This document shows, one piece after another, positions 7,417 through 14,322 of a DNA stretch of 32,721 nt. Below the pieces are notes generated by a model. The model did not search any database. It was not told the DNA's origin and saw nothing but the letters and a program-made list of their open reading frames with translations. Source of the stretch: a candidate division WS1 bacterium (GTDB lineage Bacteria > Armatimonadota > Zipacnadia > Zipacnadales > Zipacnadaceae); NCBI GenBank assembly GCA_012523355.1, contig JAAYIR010000195.1, positions 1 through 32,721 on the forward strand, in the 5' to 3' direction. The position numbers were made by a program, and so were the translations under genes. Positions within the stretch are counted from its first letter, which is position 1, and each line of letters starts with the position of its first letter.

Positions 7417-8613
7417 TTAGGCTTCGTCGGCGGCGATGTCTACCGCGATCAGGTCCAGGAAGCCCAGAGGCTGGGTCATTATCTGGTCAGTCCATAGCGG
7501 GTGCGGGAAGAAGGACCTGATAGTCAGGCTCTCGGCCAGCAGATAGAAGGCCGGTGGGGTCTGCTCCACCCGTAGCCGATCCAGGGCTACGGCCAATTCG
7601 TAGAGCGCCTCTCCGCTTACCTCCCCAGTCTCCACCACGTAGGCCACTCCCTCGGGCAGCGCTCCCAGCCGGGCATGAACCTCAGCCGTGGACCACATGA
7701 AGGCCCCGGGCTCTTTGCGGTGTTCCACTACCGTGAAGGAGATGCTCAGGGCCTTGTCGAGCGCTTGGCGCAGGGCGGTGTTGGGCTGCAACACGATTTT
7801 GGGTTCCACAAACTCGCGCCCCAGAAACAGCTCCAGCTCCAGGTAGCGCAGAGTCTCGTCGGGAGTCAGGGCACGGAAGTTAGCGCGGACGAACTCCTCG
7901 AAGCTCATCTCGCGGGCAATCTCCGCCAGCAGGTTGGGCTGGCCGGCGCAGTAGAAATTGGCACACTTCGCCGGCTTCCAGTCACCCGCGAGACAGCCGC
8001 CGGCGCCCAGGAACAGGCAGGAGGGTGGGGCCATTCGCCCGCGGCCGGTGTGGAGGCCTTGGAGCGAGACGTGGGAGGCCAGCGCTTCCAGGGCGCCAGG
8101 GAACTCGCGCAGCACACGGAGGACGTTGGCACGGATGGCCGAGAAGCGTAGGAGGAAGGTCAGGCCGTCGAGGGTCAGTTCCTCACCACTCTGCAGACGG
8201 TCGCAGAACAGACGCCACTCGGTCAAGCGCTCGCGCAGGACTGCCAGGTCCGACTGGCGATCGGTCCCCTGGCTGCGCTCCAGGATGCCAACGATCTGCT
8301 CGATGGCCTCCTGCTCGACGCGCATTTCCGCGCCGCGCTCCTGCAGGCCACTCTCCAGGCGGGCACGGGCCAGTGGGTCAAACAGTATGCCCTTGTAGAG
8401 ACGCCGGAGATCTGTACTGCCCATCATGGTGCCCTGGTGGCAGCAGGTCTTGCCGCAGGCGCCGCAGACCGCCTCGACGATGTCGAGTAGTTGCTGGTTA
8501 CATTGTCTTACCGAGCCAGCCAGCACGTCCACGGAAAATCTCATCCCCAAGAGACAGCGAAAGATCTGTAGCTGATTAACGTCAGAGAGCTGCGTTCGAC
8601 CTCCTGTGGACAA
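7417..8613 (-). CDS. YkgJ-like cysteine-cluster protein of unknown function
   Basis: A soluble protein of about 398 residues with two cysteine-rich segments. The first, VCGACGKTCCHQG (about 49-61), is followed by GSTDLRRL. The second, CLFLGAGGCLAGDWKPAKC plus a nearby FYC, lies around residues 200-223. This spacing resembles the YkgJ family of putative zinc or Fe-S binding proteins (C-x2-C-x3-CC, then CxFL...C...RPxxC), but the protein is much longer and the segments are separated by a helical insert. The C-terminal 150 residues match nothing I know. The TTG at 8613 has no good ribosome site and the first Met is at 8544, so the true start may be 69 bases shorter. It is the last gene of the minus-strand run from 13934. 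Confidence 0.75.
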   Translation of the reverse strand: MSTGGRTQLSDVNQLQIFRCLLGMRFSVDVLAGSVRQCNQQLLDIVEAVCGACGKTCCHQGTMMGSTDLRRLYKGILFDPLARARLESGLQERGAEMRVEQEAIEQIVGILERSQGTDRQSDLAVLRERLTEWRLFCDRLQSGEELTLDGLTFLLRFSAIRANVLRVLREFPGALEALASHVSLQGLHTGRGRMAPPSCLFLGAGGCLAGDWKPAKCANFYCAGQPNLLAEIAREMSFEEFVRANFRALTPDETLRYLELELFLGREFVEPKIVLQPNTALRQALDKALSISFTVVEHRKEPGAFMWSTAEVHARLGALPEGVAYVVETGEVSGEALYELAVALDRLRVEQTPPAFYLLAESLTIRSFFPHPLWTDQIMTQPLGFLDLIAVDIAADEA

Positions 8614-8651
8614 GTCCCGAGCAGGAGAACGGGACAGCCGTGTCCTACCGG

Positions 8652-9656
8652 CTAGACTGGTGCATAAGCGGCCAGAGACCCTGGAGCCGGAGAGAGGGGG
8701 CCATTGTCAAGCGTCACGAAACCATTCTCGTGAGCGAAGGGCATACCACCGGGCGCGTCGTCAGGACGGACAACGGGCAGATAGATGCCGCTCGTGGAGG
8801 CCAGATGCAGGACGAGGAGTTGATCTACCGGCCAGTCCCCGCCCAGAAGCGCGACCGGAACGGCCTCCGCAGCAGCGAAGGTGGCGATTTGCCGGGCACC
8901 GGTGAGGCCCCCGCAGCGGCGCAAGTCCACGCCCAGCAGGTCCACGGCTCCCTCCGTAAGCAGGCGTCGGAAGGCCTGCAAGCCCAGGGCGCGTGCTCCG
9001 GCTCCCAGCGGCACCTCCACCTGCCGCCCCAGGTCCCGGTATTCAGCTGCAGCCTCGACGGGGAGCAGATCCAGTATCCAGAAGGTTTCGGTTGCCTGAG
9101 CGCGCAAGGCCAGCCGCAGGGCGTCGTCGAAGTCGCTGGCGGGTTCCGAGAATTGCAGGAACAAGCGTATCTGATCACCCCAGCGGCGCCGGAGCTCCTC
9201 GGCGGACTGGAGAGCGCGCGCGGGACTGGAGTCGGTGATCCGGACTCCGCCCGGAGGAGACTGCGAGGCCTGCTTTCGTTCGGGAGTGAGGGAAACATAG
9301 GTGTCGCAACGGGGGAAGTAGCGTCCGCCGAGGAGCGCGTACAGGGGCAGACTGGCCTGGAGAGCAGCGAGCTGCCATAGAGCCAGGTCCAGCACACTCA
9401 GTGCCGCGGCAGCCGCCGGCTCCGGTTCGTGGCGCCAGTCCACGGTGAGCGCCATCCGCTCCCAGAGCGCTCCGTGCTCCAGCGGCTCACGTCCCAGGAT
9501 CAAGGGTTCCAGGTTCGCCAGGACTTCGGCTGCTTCGCCGGTCTCCACTGCCTCGGGCCAGGCACTGTAAGCCGTGACGCCGGTGTCGGTAGCTAGGGCC
9601 AGGAGCAGGGGTACGGGTCCCTCGGAACGGAGCAGAGTGGCGCTGTCTATGATCAC
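8652..9656 (-). CDS. Enolase-superfamily (MR/MLE-like) protein, probably not catalytic
   Basis: A 334-residue protein with the layout of mandelate racemase/muconate-lactonising enzymes and o-succinylbenzoate synthase. The segment ALSVLDLALWQLAALQ...LYALLGG (about 86-111) is the family's standard helix before the barrel. GAVDLLGVDLRRCGGLTGARQIATFA corresponds to the usual 'vDiiq-K--r-GG-t-a-kia' strand. The catalytic residues appear lost. The K-x-K strand reads IRLFLQ, the VDAN metal ligand has no counterpart, the E-x-P ligand region reads ILDLLP, the D/GE ligand region reads PLGAGAR, and the general-base lysine of the quoted strand is an aspartate. It starts with GTG overlapping the stop of the regulator gene (GTGA), so it is coupled to that regulator and might serve as its ligand-binding or structural partner. 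That role is inference. Confidence 0.72.
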   Translation of the reverse strand: MIIDSATLLRSEGPVPLLLALATDTGVTAYSAWPEAVETGEAAEVLANLEPLILGREPLEHGALWERMALTVDWRHEPEPAAAAALSVLDLALWQLAALQASLPLYALLGGRYFPRCDTYVSLTPERKQASQSPPGGVRITDSSPARALQSAEELRRRWGDQIRLFLQFSEPASDFDDALRLALRAQATETFWILDLLPVEAAAEYRDLGRQVEVPLGAGARALGLQAFRRLLTEGAVDLLGVDLRRCGGLTGARQIATFAAAEAVPVALLGGDWPVDQLLVLHLASTSGIYLPVVRPDDAPGGMPFAHENGFVTLDNGPLSPAPGSLAAYAPV

Positions 9657-10333
9657 GAGTCGGCCTCCAGCCGGTGCCCCACGCCCGGAAGCGTGAGGAT
9701 GCTCGCCTGCGCGCCGGCCTCGCTCAGGCGGGCTCGCAGGCGGCCAAGGTGGACGTCCAGGGTACGACTTCGGGGCGGCAGCGCTTGCCCCCAGACCCGG
9801 TGGATCAGTTCCTGGCGCGGGTAGACCTGGCCGGTGCGAGCCAGCAGCGCAGCTAGCAGGTCAAATTCGCGCGGGGGCAAGGGTAGTTCCCGACCGTTGA
9901 CTGTGACCTCATGCCGTCGCCGGTCCAGGCGCAGATTCCCGGCTTCCAGGATGGGAGATGGGACAGAAACCGGGGCGGCTTGCTGGCGGCGCAGGAGGCT
10001 GCGCAGGTGGGAGACAATCTCTCGCGGGGTGAGCGTGGCCGGGATGACGTCACTCACGCCGGTCTGCAACAGGGCGATGGTGGACTCGCTGTCCTCCGCT
10101 AGCGTTGCTACCAAGACGGGTCGGGAGGCTGCCTCGACCAGACGCCGCAGTGGTGTGGGGTCCTGCCTGGCAGGCCACTGCACCAATAGGACCTCACACG
10201 TTCCCTCGGCGACCCGGGAGGCCGCCTGGCGGAAGGTCGGCGCAGGTTCCAGAAGCAGATCGCCACCGGCCTGTCCCCCTGCCAGCAAGCGGTTAGTGAA
10301 GTCCTCGGTTCCCCACACGCAGATGCGGGCCAT
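9653..10333 (-). CDS. OmpR-like winged-helix regulator with degenerate receiver domain
   Basis: A 226-residue protein with the response-regulator layout. Its receiver (about 2-115) lacks the phosphorylation site: the strand that normally ends in the phosphoacceptor reads EVLLVQWP, with Q52 in place of Asp, and the conserved lysine position reads DVIPAT. The acidic pair is only partly retained. The winged-helix domain (about 130-224) is intact, with LPPREFDLLAALL, RTLDVHLGRLRARL and LPGVGHRLE. It therefore probably binds DNA independently of phosphorylation, or responds to another signal, like other atypical OmpR-type regulators. It starts three bases after the HTH gene and overlaps the enolase-like gene by four bases, with no kinase nearby. 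Confidence 0.88.
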   Translation of the reverse strand: MARICVWGTEDFTNRLLAGGQAGGDLLLEPAPTFRQAASRVAEGTCEVLLVQWPARQDPTPLRRLVEAASRPVLVATLAEDSESTIALLQTGVSDVIPATLTPREIVSHLRSLLRRQQAAPVSVPSPILEAGNLRLDRRRHEVTVNGRELPLPPREFDLLAALLARTGQVYPRQELIHRVWGQALPPRSRTLDVHLGRLRARLSEAGAQASILTLPGVGHRLEADS

Positions 10334-10336
10334 AGG

Positions 10337-10909
10337 CTATTCTGAGGCGGAAGACTGCTGCTTTTCCATGAAGTCGAGCACGTCAGACAGCCCGAAACGC
10401 CGCGGGTTGCCGCGTGTGCGGAAGCACTTAAGCAAGCAGCGGATGGTGTAGCGGGGCACGGAGGTCGCGCAGACGCCAAGCAGGGTGGCGGTCTCCTCAA
10501 TGCTGAGCACTGGATCGAGCAGGCGTTCGATAAGCTCCTCACGGCTCTCGCGGGCGGCAGAGCCACGAGTGGGGGGCTCCGTCTCTTCGACCTCCAGGGG
10601 CAAGCGCTGTTGACGGCCCAGTAGTAGTTGTAGGCGTCGGCTCTGAACCTCGGGAGGGTTCAGGTCGCTGGGCACAGTCGGCACCCGGCCCGAAGCTGCC
10701 CGTGGAGCCGGTGGCTTCACCTGTGCGGGCGGCGTCCTCTCTGGCTCGATTTCGGTCGTGTCCGGTGCGGGCTCCGTCGCCGTGGTTTCAGGCTCAGTCG
10801 CGGAGTCTTCCGGGGCCTCCGGCTTCTCCGGCTCAGACGCTGGTTGGTCGGGAAGGGAGCGGCGAGTCGCCGCGCGCTCACGGTATCGTAACCATTCGTG
10901 CATCAACAT
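10337..10909 (-). CDS. Excisionase/MerR-type helix-turn-helix protein with disordered N-terminal region
   Basis: A 190-residue protein in two parts. Residues about 20-110 are rich in Pro, Glu, Thr and Ala and should be disordered. Residues about 125-186 form an excisionase-like HTH, with LSIEETATLLGVCATSV as helix-turn-helix and NPRRFGLSDVLDFMEK as the wing and last helix. I recall similar HTH units beside winged-helix regulators in Armatimonadota genomes, but could not check this. The recognition region here has two extra cysteines (RCLLKCF). The likely role is a transcription regulator acting with the next gene, which starts three bases after its stop. ATG 10909 is used; ATG 10903 is possible. 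It is separated from the upstream TPR gene by a GC-rich hairpin. Confidence 0.8.
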   Translation of the reverse strand: MLMHEWLRYRERAATRRSLPDQPASEPEKPEAPEDSATEPETTATEPAPDTTEIEPERTPPAQVKPPAPRAASGRVPTVPSDLNPPEVQSRRLQLLLGRQQRLPLEVEETEPPTRGSAARESREELIERLLDPVLSIEETATLLGVCATSVPRYTIRCLLKCFRTRGNPRRFGLSDVLDFMEKQQSSASE

Positions 10910-10920
10910 AGGATCTCACC

Positions 10921-10937
10921 CCGGCCTGAAAGGCCGG
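10921..10937. repeat. GC-rich hairpin between TPR gene and HTH gene
   Basis: CCGGCCT-GAA-AGGCCGG, a perfect 7-bp stem with a 3-base loop, lies in the 47-bp gap between the stop of the secreted TPR gene and the start of the HTH gene. With no U-run it is probably REP-like, or a processing or attenuation element inside the operon. Confidence 0.5.
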
Positions 10938-10956
10938 CCTGTGCAGCTCTAATCGT

Positions 10957-12657
10957 CTACGGATTGGCGTTGGCCTGCGAAGGAGACGCGGACCAGGAGC
11001 GGGGCAGCGCCACCGCCTCCTGATGCTGTCTCTCGGCCTGGGCGCGCATATTCGCTGCCCCGGTGTCTACATAGACCAGGGCGTTCGTAGCCGCCTCGGT
11101 GGCCAGGGCGTAGTACACCATGCGCAGGTCATAGCTTCGTTGATGGGCGGGGAGAGGCTTCACCTCGGCGGCAAAATCACGGATCTTCTGCATCTGCTGA
11201 ACCGCCGTGCGCAGTCTGGTGTAGGCTTCCTCACGGGTCATCTCCCGTGACTTCTGATCCAGCGCTTTGAGCAGGCTGAATGCCTCCTCCAGGGCCTCGG
11301 CCACCACGCCGTCGCAAGCGGAGAACATCTCTTCAAAATGGGTTGCGGTGTCTTCGGAAGCCTGCGCAGCCTCCTGATAGGCGGTGAAGGCGGCGCCAAA
11401 TTGCAGCGCGGCCATATACATGCGCCCCAGCTCCAGGTAGGCCTCGGCTCTCGCCTCGCCCTGGGAAAGCGCAGCGATCTGAGCATAGGTCTCCTCGGCG
11501 GCGGGCAGCAGGTTGCGGTCGCGGTAGGCGCGGCTGAGGGCGGTGAGCAGGGGTAGGTTCTCAGGGCTAGCCTCAGCACCAGCCCGCAGGGTCTCCAGGG
11601 CCAGGGCCGGCTGCCGCTGACGTTCGTACAATGCACTGAGTTGCAGGTATGCCGCGGGAGCCTGAGGCCGGGCGGCGATCGCCTGCTGCAGGAGCTCCAC
11701 TGCCGGCTGCCAGAGCCCTCGTGCAGCCTGTAAGCTAGCCAGCTCCAGGCGGGGCTCGTAGAGTGTAGGATCCAGCGCGATGGCGGAAACCAGGGAGACG
11801 CGCCGTTGTTCATCATTCTGTAGCGAGGCATAGGCCCGCGCGCGAAGGAGTAGCGCCGGGATCTGGGGCGCCCCCTGACGGATAGCCCCGGCGATCAAGT
11901 CCAGCGCACGGGAAGCATCGCCCTTACTGAGGGCCTCACGCGCTGCTGCCAAGGGGTCAGGAGACGCGGAGGGCAGGGTTTGCACCAGGGTAGCAGGCGC
12001 AGCGACCTCAGGCGGCGACGGCGCAGGAAGGGGGGAAGCGGGGGGAACCTCCGGCTCCGGGGGTGGGGGAAGAACCTGTGTGGCTGATGTCGGGGGAGGA
12101 GGAGGCAGAGCAGGCTGCGTTTCCGGTGCTACCGGCGTCGCTTGCGCCCAGCCCTGGGTGAGCGCTCGGGCCGCCAGGCTGGCCAGCAAGTCTGCGTCCT
12201 GCGGCATACGCAGGGAGGGCTCGGAGACCTCTATCTGGCGCACCTGCCCCGCCGCGAGGCGAGCCCAGACTATCTCCACGCTGCCGCCCTGTGGGGTGAT
12301 CTGTAGCGCAAGACGCGCGACCTCGTCCAGGTGGAGACGCTGGGCCAGTTCCAGGAGCCGGGAGTAGACCTGGTCCGGTGGGGCGGTGCCCAAGGCGGTG
12401 AGGAAGTCCTTACTCAGACCGGCGGCATTGACGAGAGCCGAGTCGGCTGTCAGCATTGTGCACCGGTTGTCGCCCTGGGCCAGCCGAGGCAGCAGAGCAT
12501 CGGCAAATGCGGCAGCGCCGGTCGGCGACTCGGAAGCCAAGACGACAATTACTCCGCGAGTGAGACCCCCGGGGGCTGGTTCAGCGAGCGACGCGCTCAC
12601 CGCTGTAAGCAAGCAGAGGGAGCACACCTGGATTGTTGCAGCCCAGGCTACTCGCAT
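10957..12657 (-). CDS. Secreted tetratricopeptide-repeat protein
   Basis: A 566-residue exported protein. Residues 1-25 are a signal peptide (hydrophobic core VCSLCLLTAVSAS, likely cleavage after SLA before EPAPGG). An alpha/beta domain of about 150 residues follows, then a Pro-rich linker (about 175-235) and helical repeats from about 235 to 420. These include recognisable TPR units such as AVELLQQAIAARPQAPAAYLQLSALYERQ, which mark a protein-interaction scaffold. The C-terminal segment (about 440-540) is helical. No enzyme motif is seen. The start lies within the last codons of the upstream membrane TPR gene, so the two products are made together and probably work together at the cell envelope. 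Confidence 0.83.
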   Translation of the reverse strand: MRVAWAATIQVCSLCLLTAVSASLAEPAPGGLTRGVIVVLASESPTGAAAFADALLPRLAQGDNRCTMLTADSALVNAAGLSKDFLTALGTAPPDQVYSRLLELAQRLHLDEVARLALQITPQGGSVEIVWARLAAGQVRQIEVSEPSLRMPQDADLLASLAARALTQGWAQATPVAPETQPALPPPPPTSATQVLPPPPEPEVPPASPLPAPSPPEVAAPATLVQTLPSASPDPLAAAREALSKGDASRALDLIAGAIRQGAPQIPALLLRARAYASLQNDEQRRVSLVSAIALDPTLYEPRLELASLQAARGLWQPAVELLQQAIAARPQAPAAYLQLSALYERQRQPALALETLRAGAEASPENLPLLTALSRAYRDRNLLPAAEETYAQIAALSQGEARAEAYLELGRMYMAALQFGAAFTAYQEAAQASEDTATHFEEMFSACDGVVAEALEEAFSLLKALDQKSREMTREEAYTRLRTAVQQMQKIRDFAAEVKPLPAHQRSYDLRMVYYALATEAATNALVYVDTGAANMRAQAERQHQEAVALPRSWSASPSQANANP

Positions 12658-13934
12658 AGCTTCATCTTGGCGCGCACCGTGACCAGGGCGTTGTCGAGGG
12701 CTCGCGCCTGCTCAGGATGAGCGGCCTTCTGCTCCTGATAAGCGGTGACGGCCTTCTGGTAGGCGGCCAGGGCCTCCGCCTTGCGGCCTTGCTGCAGGAG
12801 ACTATCCCCCTGGGCGCGGTAGTCCTCGGCGCGCACCGCAGGCGGGGGCGGTGGCCGCCGGCGCCCACTGATCTCCACCTTGATCATGGGCTGCTCGGTG
12901 GCGGGAGTGGCTGAGGCGGCCGGAGTTGCTGAAGCCGTCGGAAGGGCCGAAGCCGGGGGCGGCTGTGCCGTGGTTTCACCCGTTGCGGAAGTGCCCGGAT
13001 ACCCCGGCGGCTGAATGGGTTGTAGGCCTTCGGCCCGGGGAACCGGGGGCGCCAGGAGCGGGGGTGTGGGCGCGGGCGTGGGCTCGGTGGGTTGCCAGGG
13101 ATTGCTGAGTGGACGGATCTGGACATCGCCGCCGCCGGACGGAGCGGTCACCGGCGGGGGCAAGGGCAAGCCCGTAGCCTCCCCGGTGGCAGGAGCATAG
13201 GGGTTGGTAAGGAACGGATTCCCGGTCGGCGCATAGAAGACGGGGAATTGGCCGGCTGGAGTCCCGGCCTGCCGGGCCTGCCGGAGGGCGGCGTTGTAGT
13301 AGGAGTTCGCGGTTGCGTCCTTGGGCCGCAGGCGCGCGGCCTGCGCGTATTGGGCAGCGGCCTGGGCGTATTGGCCCTGGCCATAGTACTGATTGCCGGC
13401 GTCCATTGCCTGCTGGTATTGCCTGTGGATGACCTGGTTGCGATGGCGTACCACCAGCAGCAGCGCCAGGCTCATGATGAGCAGGACCGCGGCCGCGGTG
13501 AGGATGACCAGGGCCAACGGCTGCAGGCGGCGGAGGTGCTCCTCCTTCTCCTCGGGGGAGGGTTCCTGGGCTTCCAGCTCCTCCATCTCCCGGCGCAAGG
13601 CCTCCAGACGCTCGGCCTCCACCTCACGCTCCGGGTCCAGCTCCAGGAGTTGCTCGTACAGTCCGATAGCCAGGTGCCGATTGCCGGCTTGCTCCTCGGC
13701 CATGGCCAAGAGAGCATAGGCGTCCGCCGAGGCGGGATACTCCTCCAACTCCTCTCGGCACAGCACTGCCGCTTCACCTATACGGCCGAGCGCAAGGAGG
13801 TTAGTAGCACGATGGAGCCGGGAGGGATGCGGGGTCTCCACCACGGGAAGTTGGGAGGTATCCTCCGGCGATGCGGACTCAGACGGAGTGGTGTCCGGAG
13901 TGACGGGCAACAACCTGGTACGCGAATCGTCCAC
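12648..13934 (-). CDS. Membrane-spanning TPR protein with Pro-rich periplasmic region
   Basis: A 428-residue single-pass protein. A cytoplasmic TPR-like pair occupies about 40-100 (ALGRIGEAAVLCREELEEYP, then HLAIGLYEQLLELDP). It is followed by a charged helix, one transmembrane helix (about 139-162, ending VVRHRN), an external TPR unit (about 172-215), a long Pro/Thr/Ala-rich stretch (about 220-360) and a final TPR-like hairpin (about 365-420). The start is GTG, supported by GGGAGGTGA a few bases upstream. It is the first gene behind the promoter at 14085-14113 and overlaps the secreted TPR gene by ten bases. Two repeat regions facing opposite sides of the membrane suggest a scaffold linking cytoplasmic and envelope partners. 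The function is unknown. Confidence 0.83.
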   Translation of the reverse strand: MDDSRTRLLPVTPDTTPSESASPEDTSQLPVVETPHPSRLHRATNLLALGRIGEAAVLCREELEEYPASADAYALLAMAEEQAGNRHLAIGLYEQLLELDPEREVEAERLEALRREMEELEAQEPSPEEKEEHLRRLQPLALVILTAAAVLLIMSLALLLVVRHRNQVIHRQYQQAMDAGNQYYGQGQYAQAAAQYAQAARLRPKDATANSYYNAALRQARQAGTPAGQFPVFYAPTGNPFLTNPYAPATGEATGLPLPPPVTAPSGGGDVQIRPLSNPWQPTEPTPAPTPPLLAPPVPRAEGLQPIQPPGYPGTSATGETTAQPPPASALPTASATPAASATPATEQPMIKVEISGRRRPPPPPAVRAEDYRAQGDSLLQQGRKAEALAAYQKAVTAYQEQKAAHPEQARALDNALVTVRAKMKLCE

Positions 13935-14322
13935 TGAAGATCACCTCCCACGAGAATGGCGCCAGGTTCAGGGCGTGTACCTACTAAACCCGTGAGCCAA
14001 TACGCAAGTTCCGCCCTGCAGGGCGCTATGGACCGCAGCAGTACAGCTTTCCACGAAAAACTTGGAAAAGTCTATACAACTGCAATTGTACGAAGCCCAC
14101 CCGGTAGTGTCAAGGATGGCTCACAGTCATTGGCTAAGTCGAGGTTGGTCGGGGCGGAATCTGCGCCCCAGGACGTTGCTCCTTGGGAGCAGGTAGTCTA
14201 TCTCCTGTGGGGGAAGATTGCTCAGTAGCATGGGCAACCGGGGTCCACTGCTGTCTCTGAGCGGCCGGACCTTCCCGTGTCGCGTAAAGACGGTCTGTAT
14301 CTTCTGGAGTGAGGGATAGTAG
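13935..14322. other. Divergent intergenic region: operon leader, palindrome and hairpins
   Basis: This 388-bp gap is locally AT-richer than its surroundings and I see no gene in it. The minus-strand half is the leader of the six-gene operon, roughly 145 nt from the predicted start near 14078 to the GTG at 13934. It has a small hairpin at 14047-14070 (CTTTCCA...TGGAAAAG) and a perfect 14-bp palindrome CGCCCTGCAGGGCG at 14012-14025. The plus-strand half has two hairpins, GGGGCG-N7-CGCCCC (14151-14169) and GCTCC-TTG-GGAGC (14178-14190), upstream of the UroD-family gene. Neither matches a riboswitch I can recognise. I found no convincing plus-strand promoter. Confidence 0.55.
14085..14113 (-). 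promoter_or_regulatory. Near-consensus sigma70 promoter of the six-gene minus-strand operon
   Basis: On the minus strand TTGACA (14108-14113, perfect -35) is followed by a 17-bp spacer and TACAAT (14085-14090, five of six for -10). Transcription would start near 14078 and run into the GTG-started TPR gene. It is the best promoter match in the window, which suggests steady housekeeping-sigma expression of the downstream operon. Confidence 0.72.

Noticed and set aside
13092-13937. 281-residue plus-strand ORF
   Set aside because: It lies exactly antisense to the membrane TPR gene, has no ribosome site, and its composition is the mirror of a Pro/Ala-rich gene in GC-rich DNA.
14126-14228. Possible riboswitch in the hairpins before the second UroD gene
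   Set aside because: Two short stems exist, but I could not match the conserved cores of the cobalamin, SAM, TPP or other common riboswitches.
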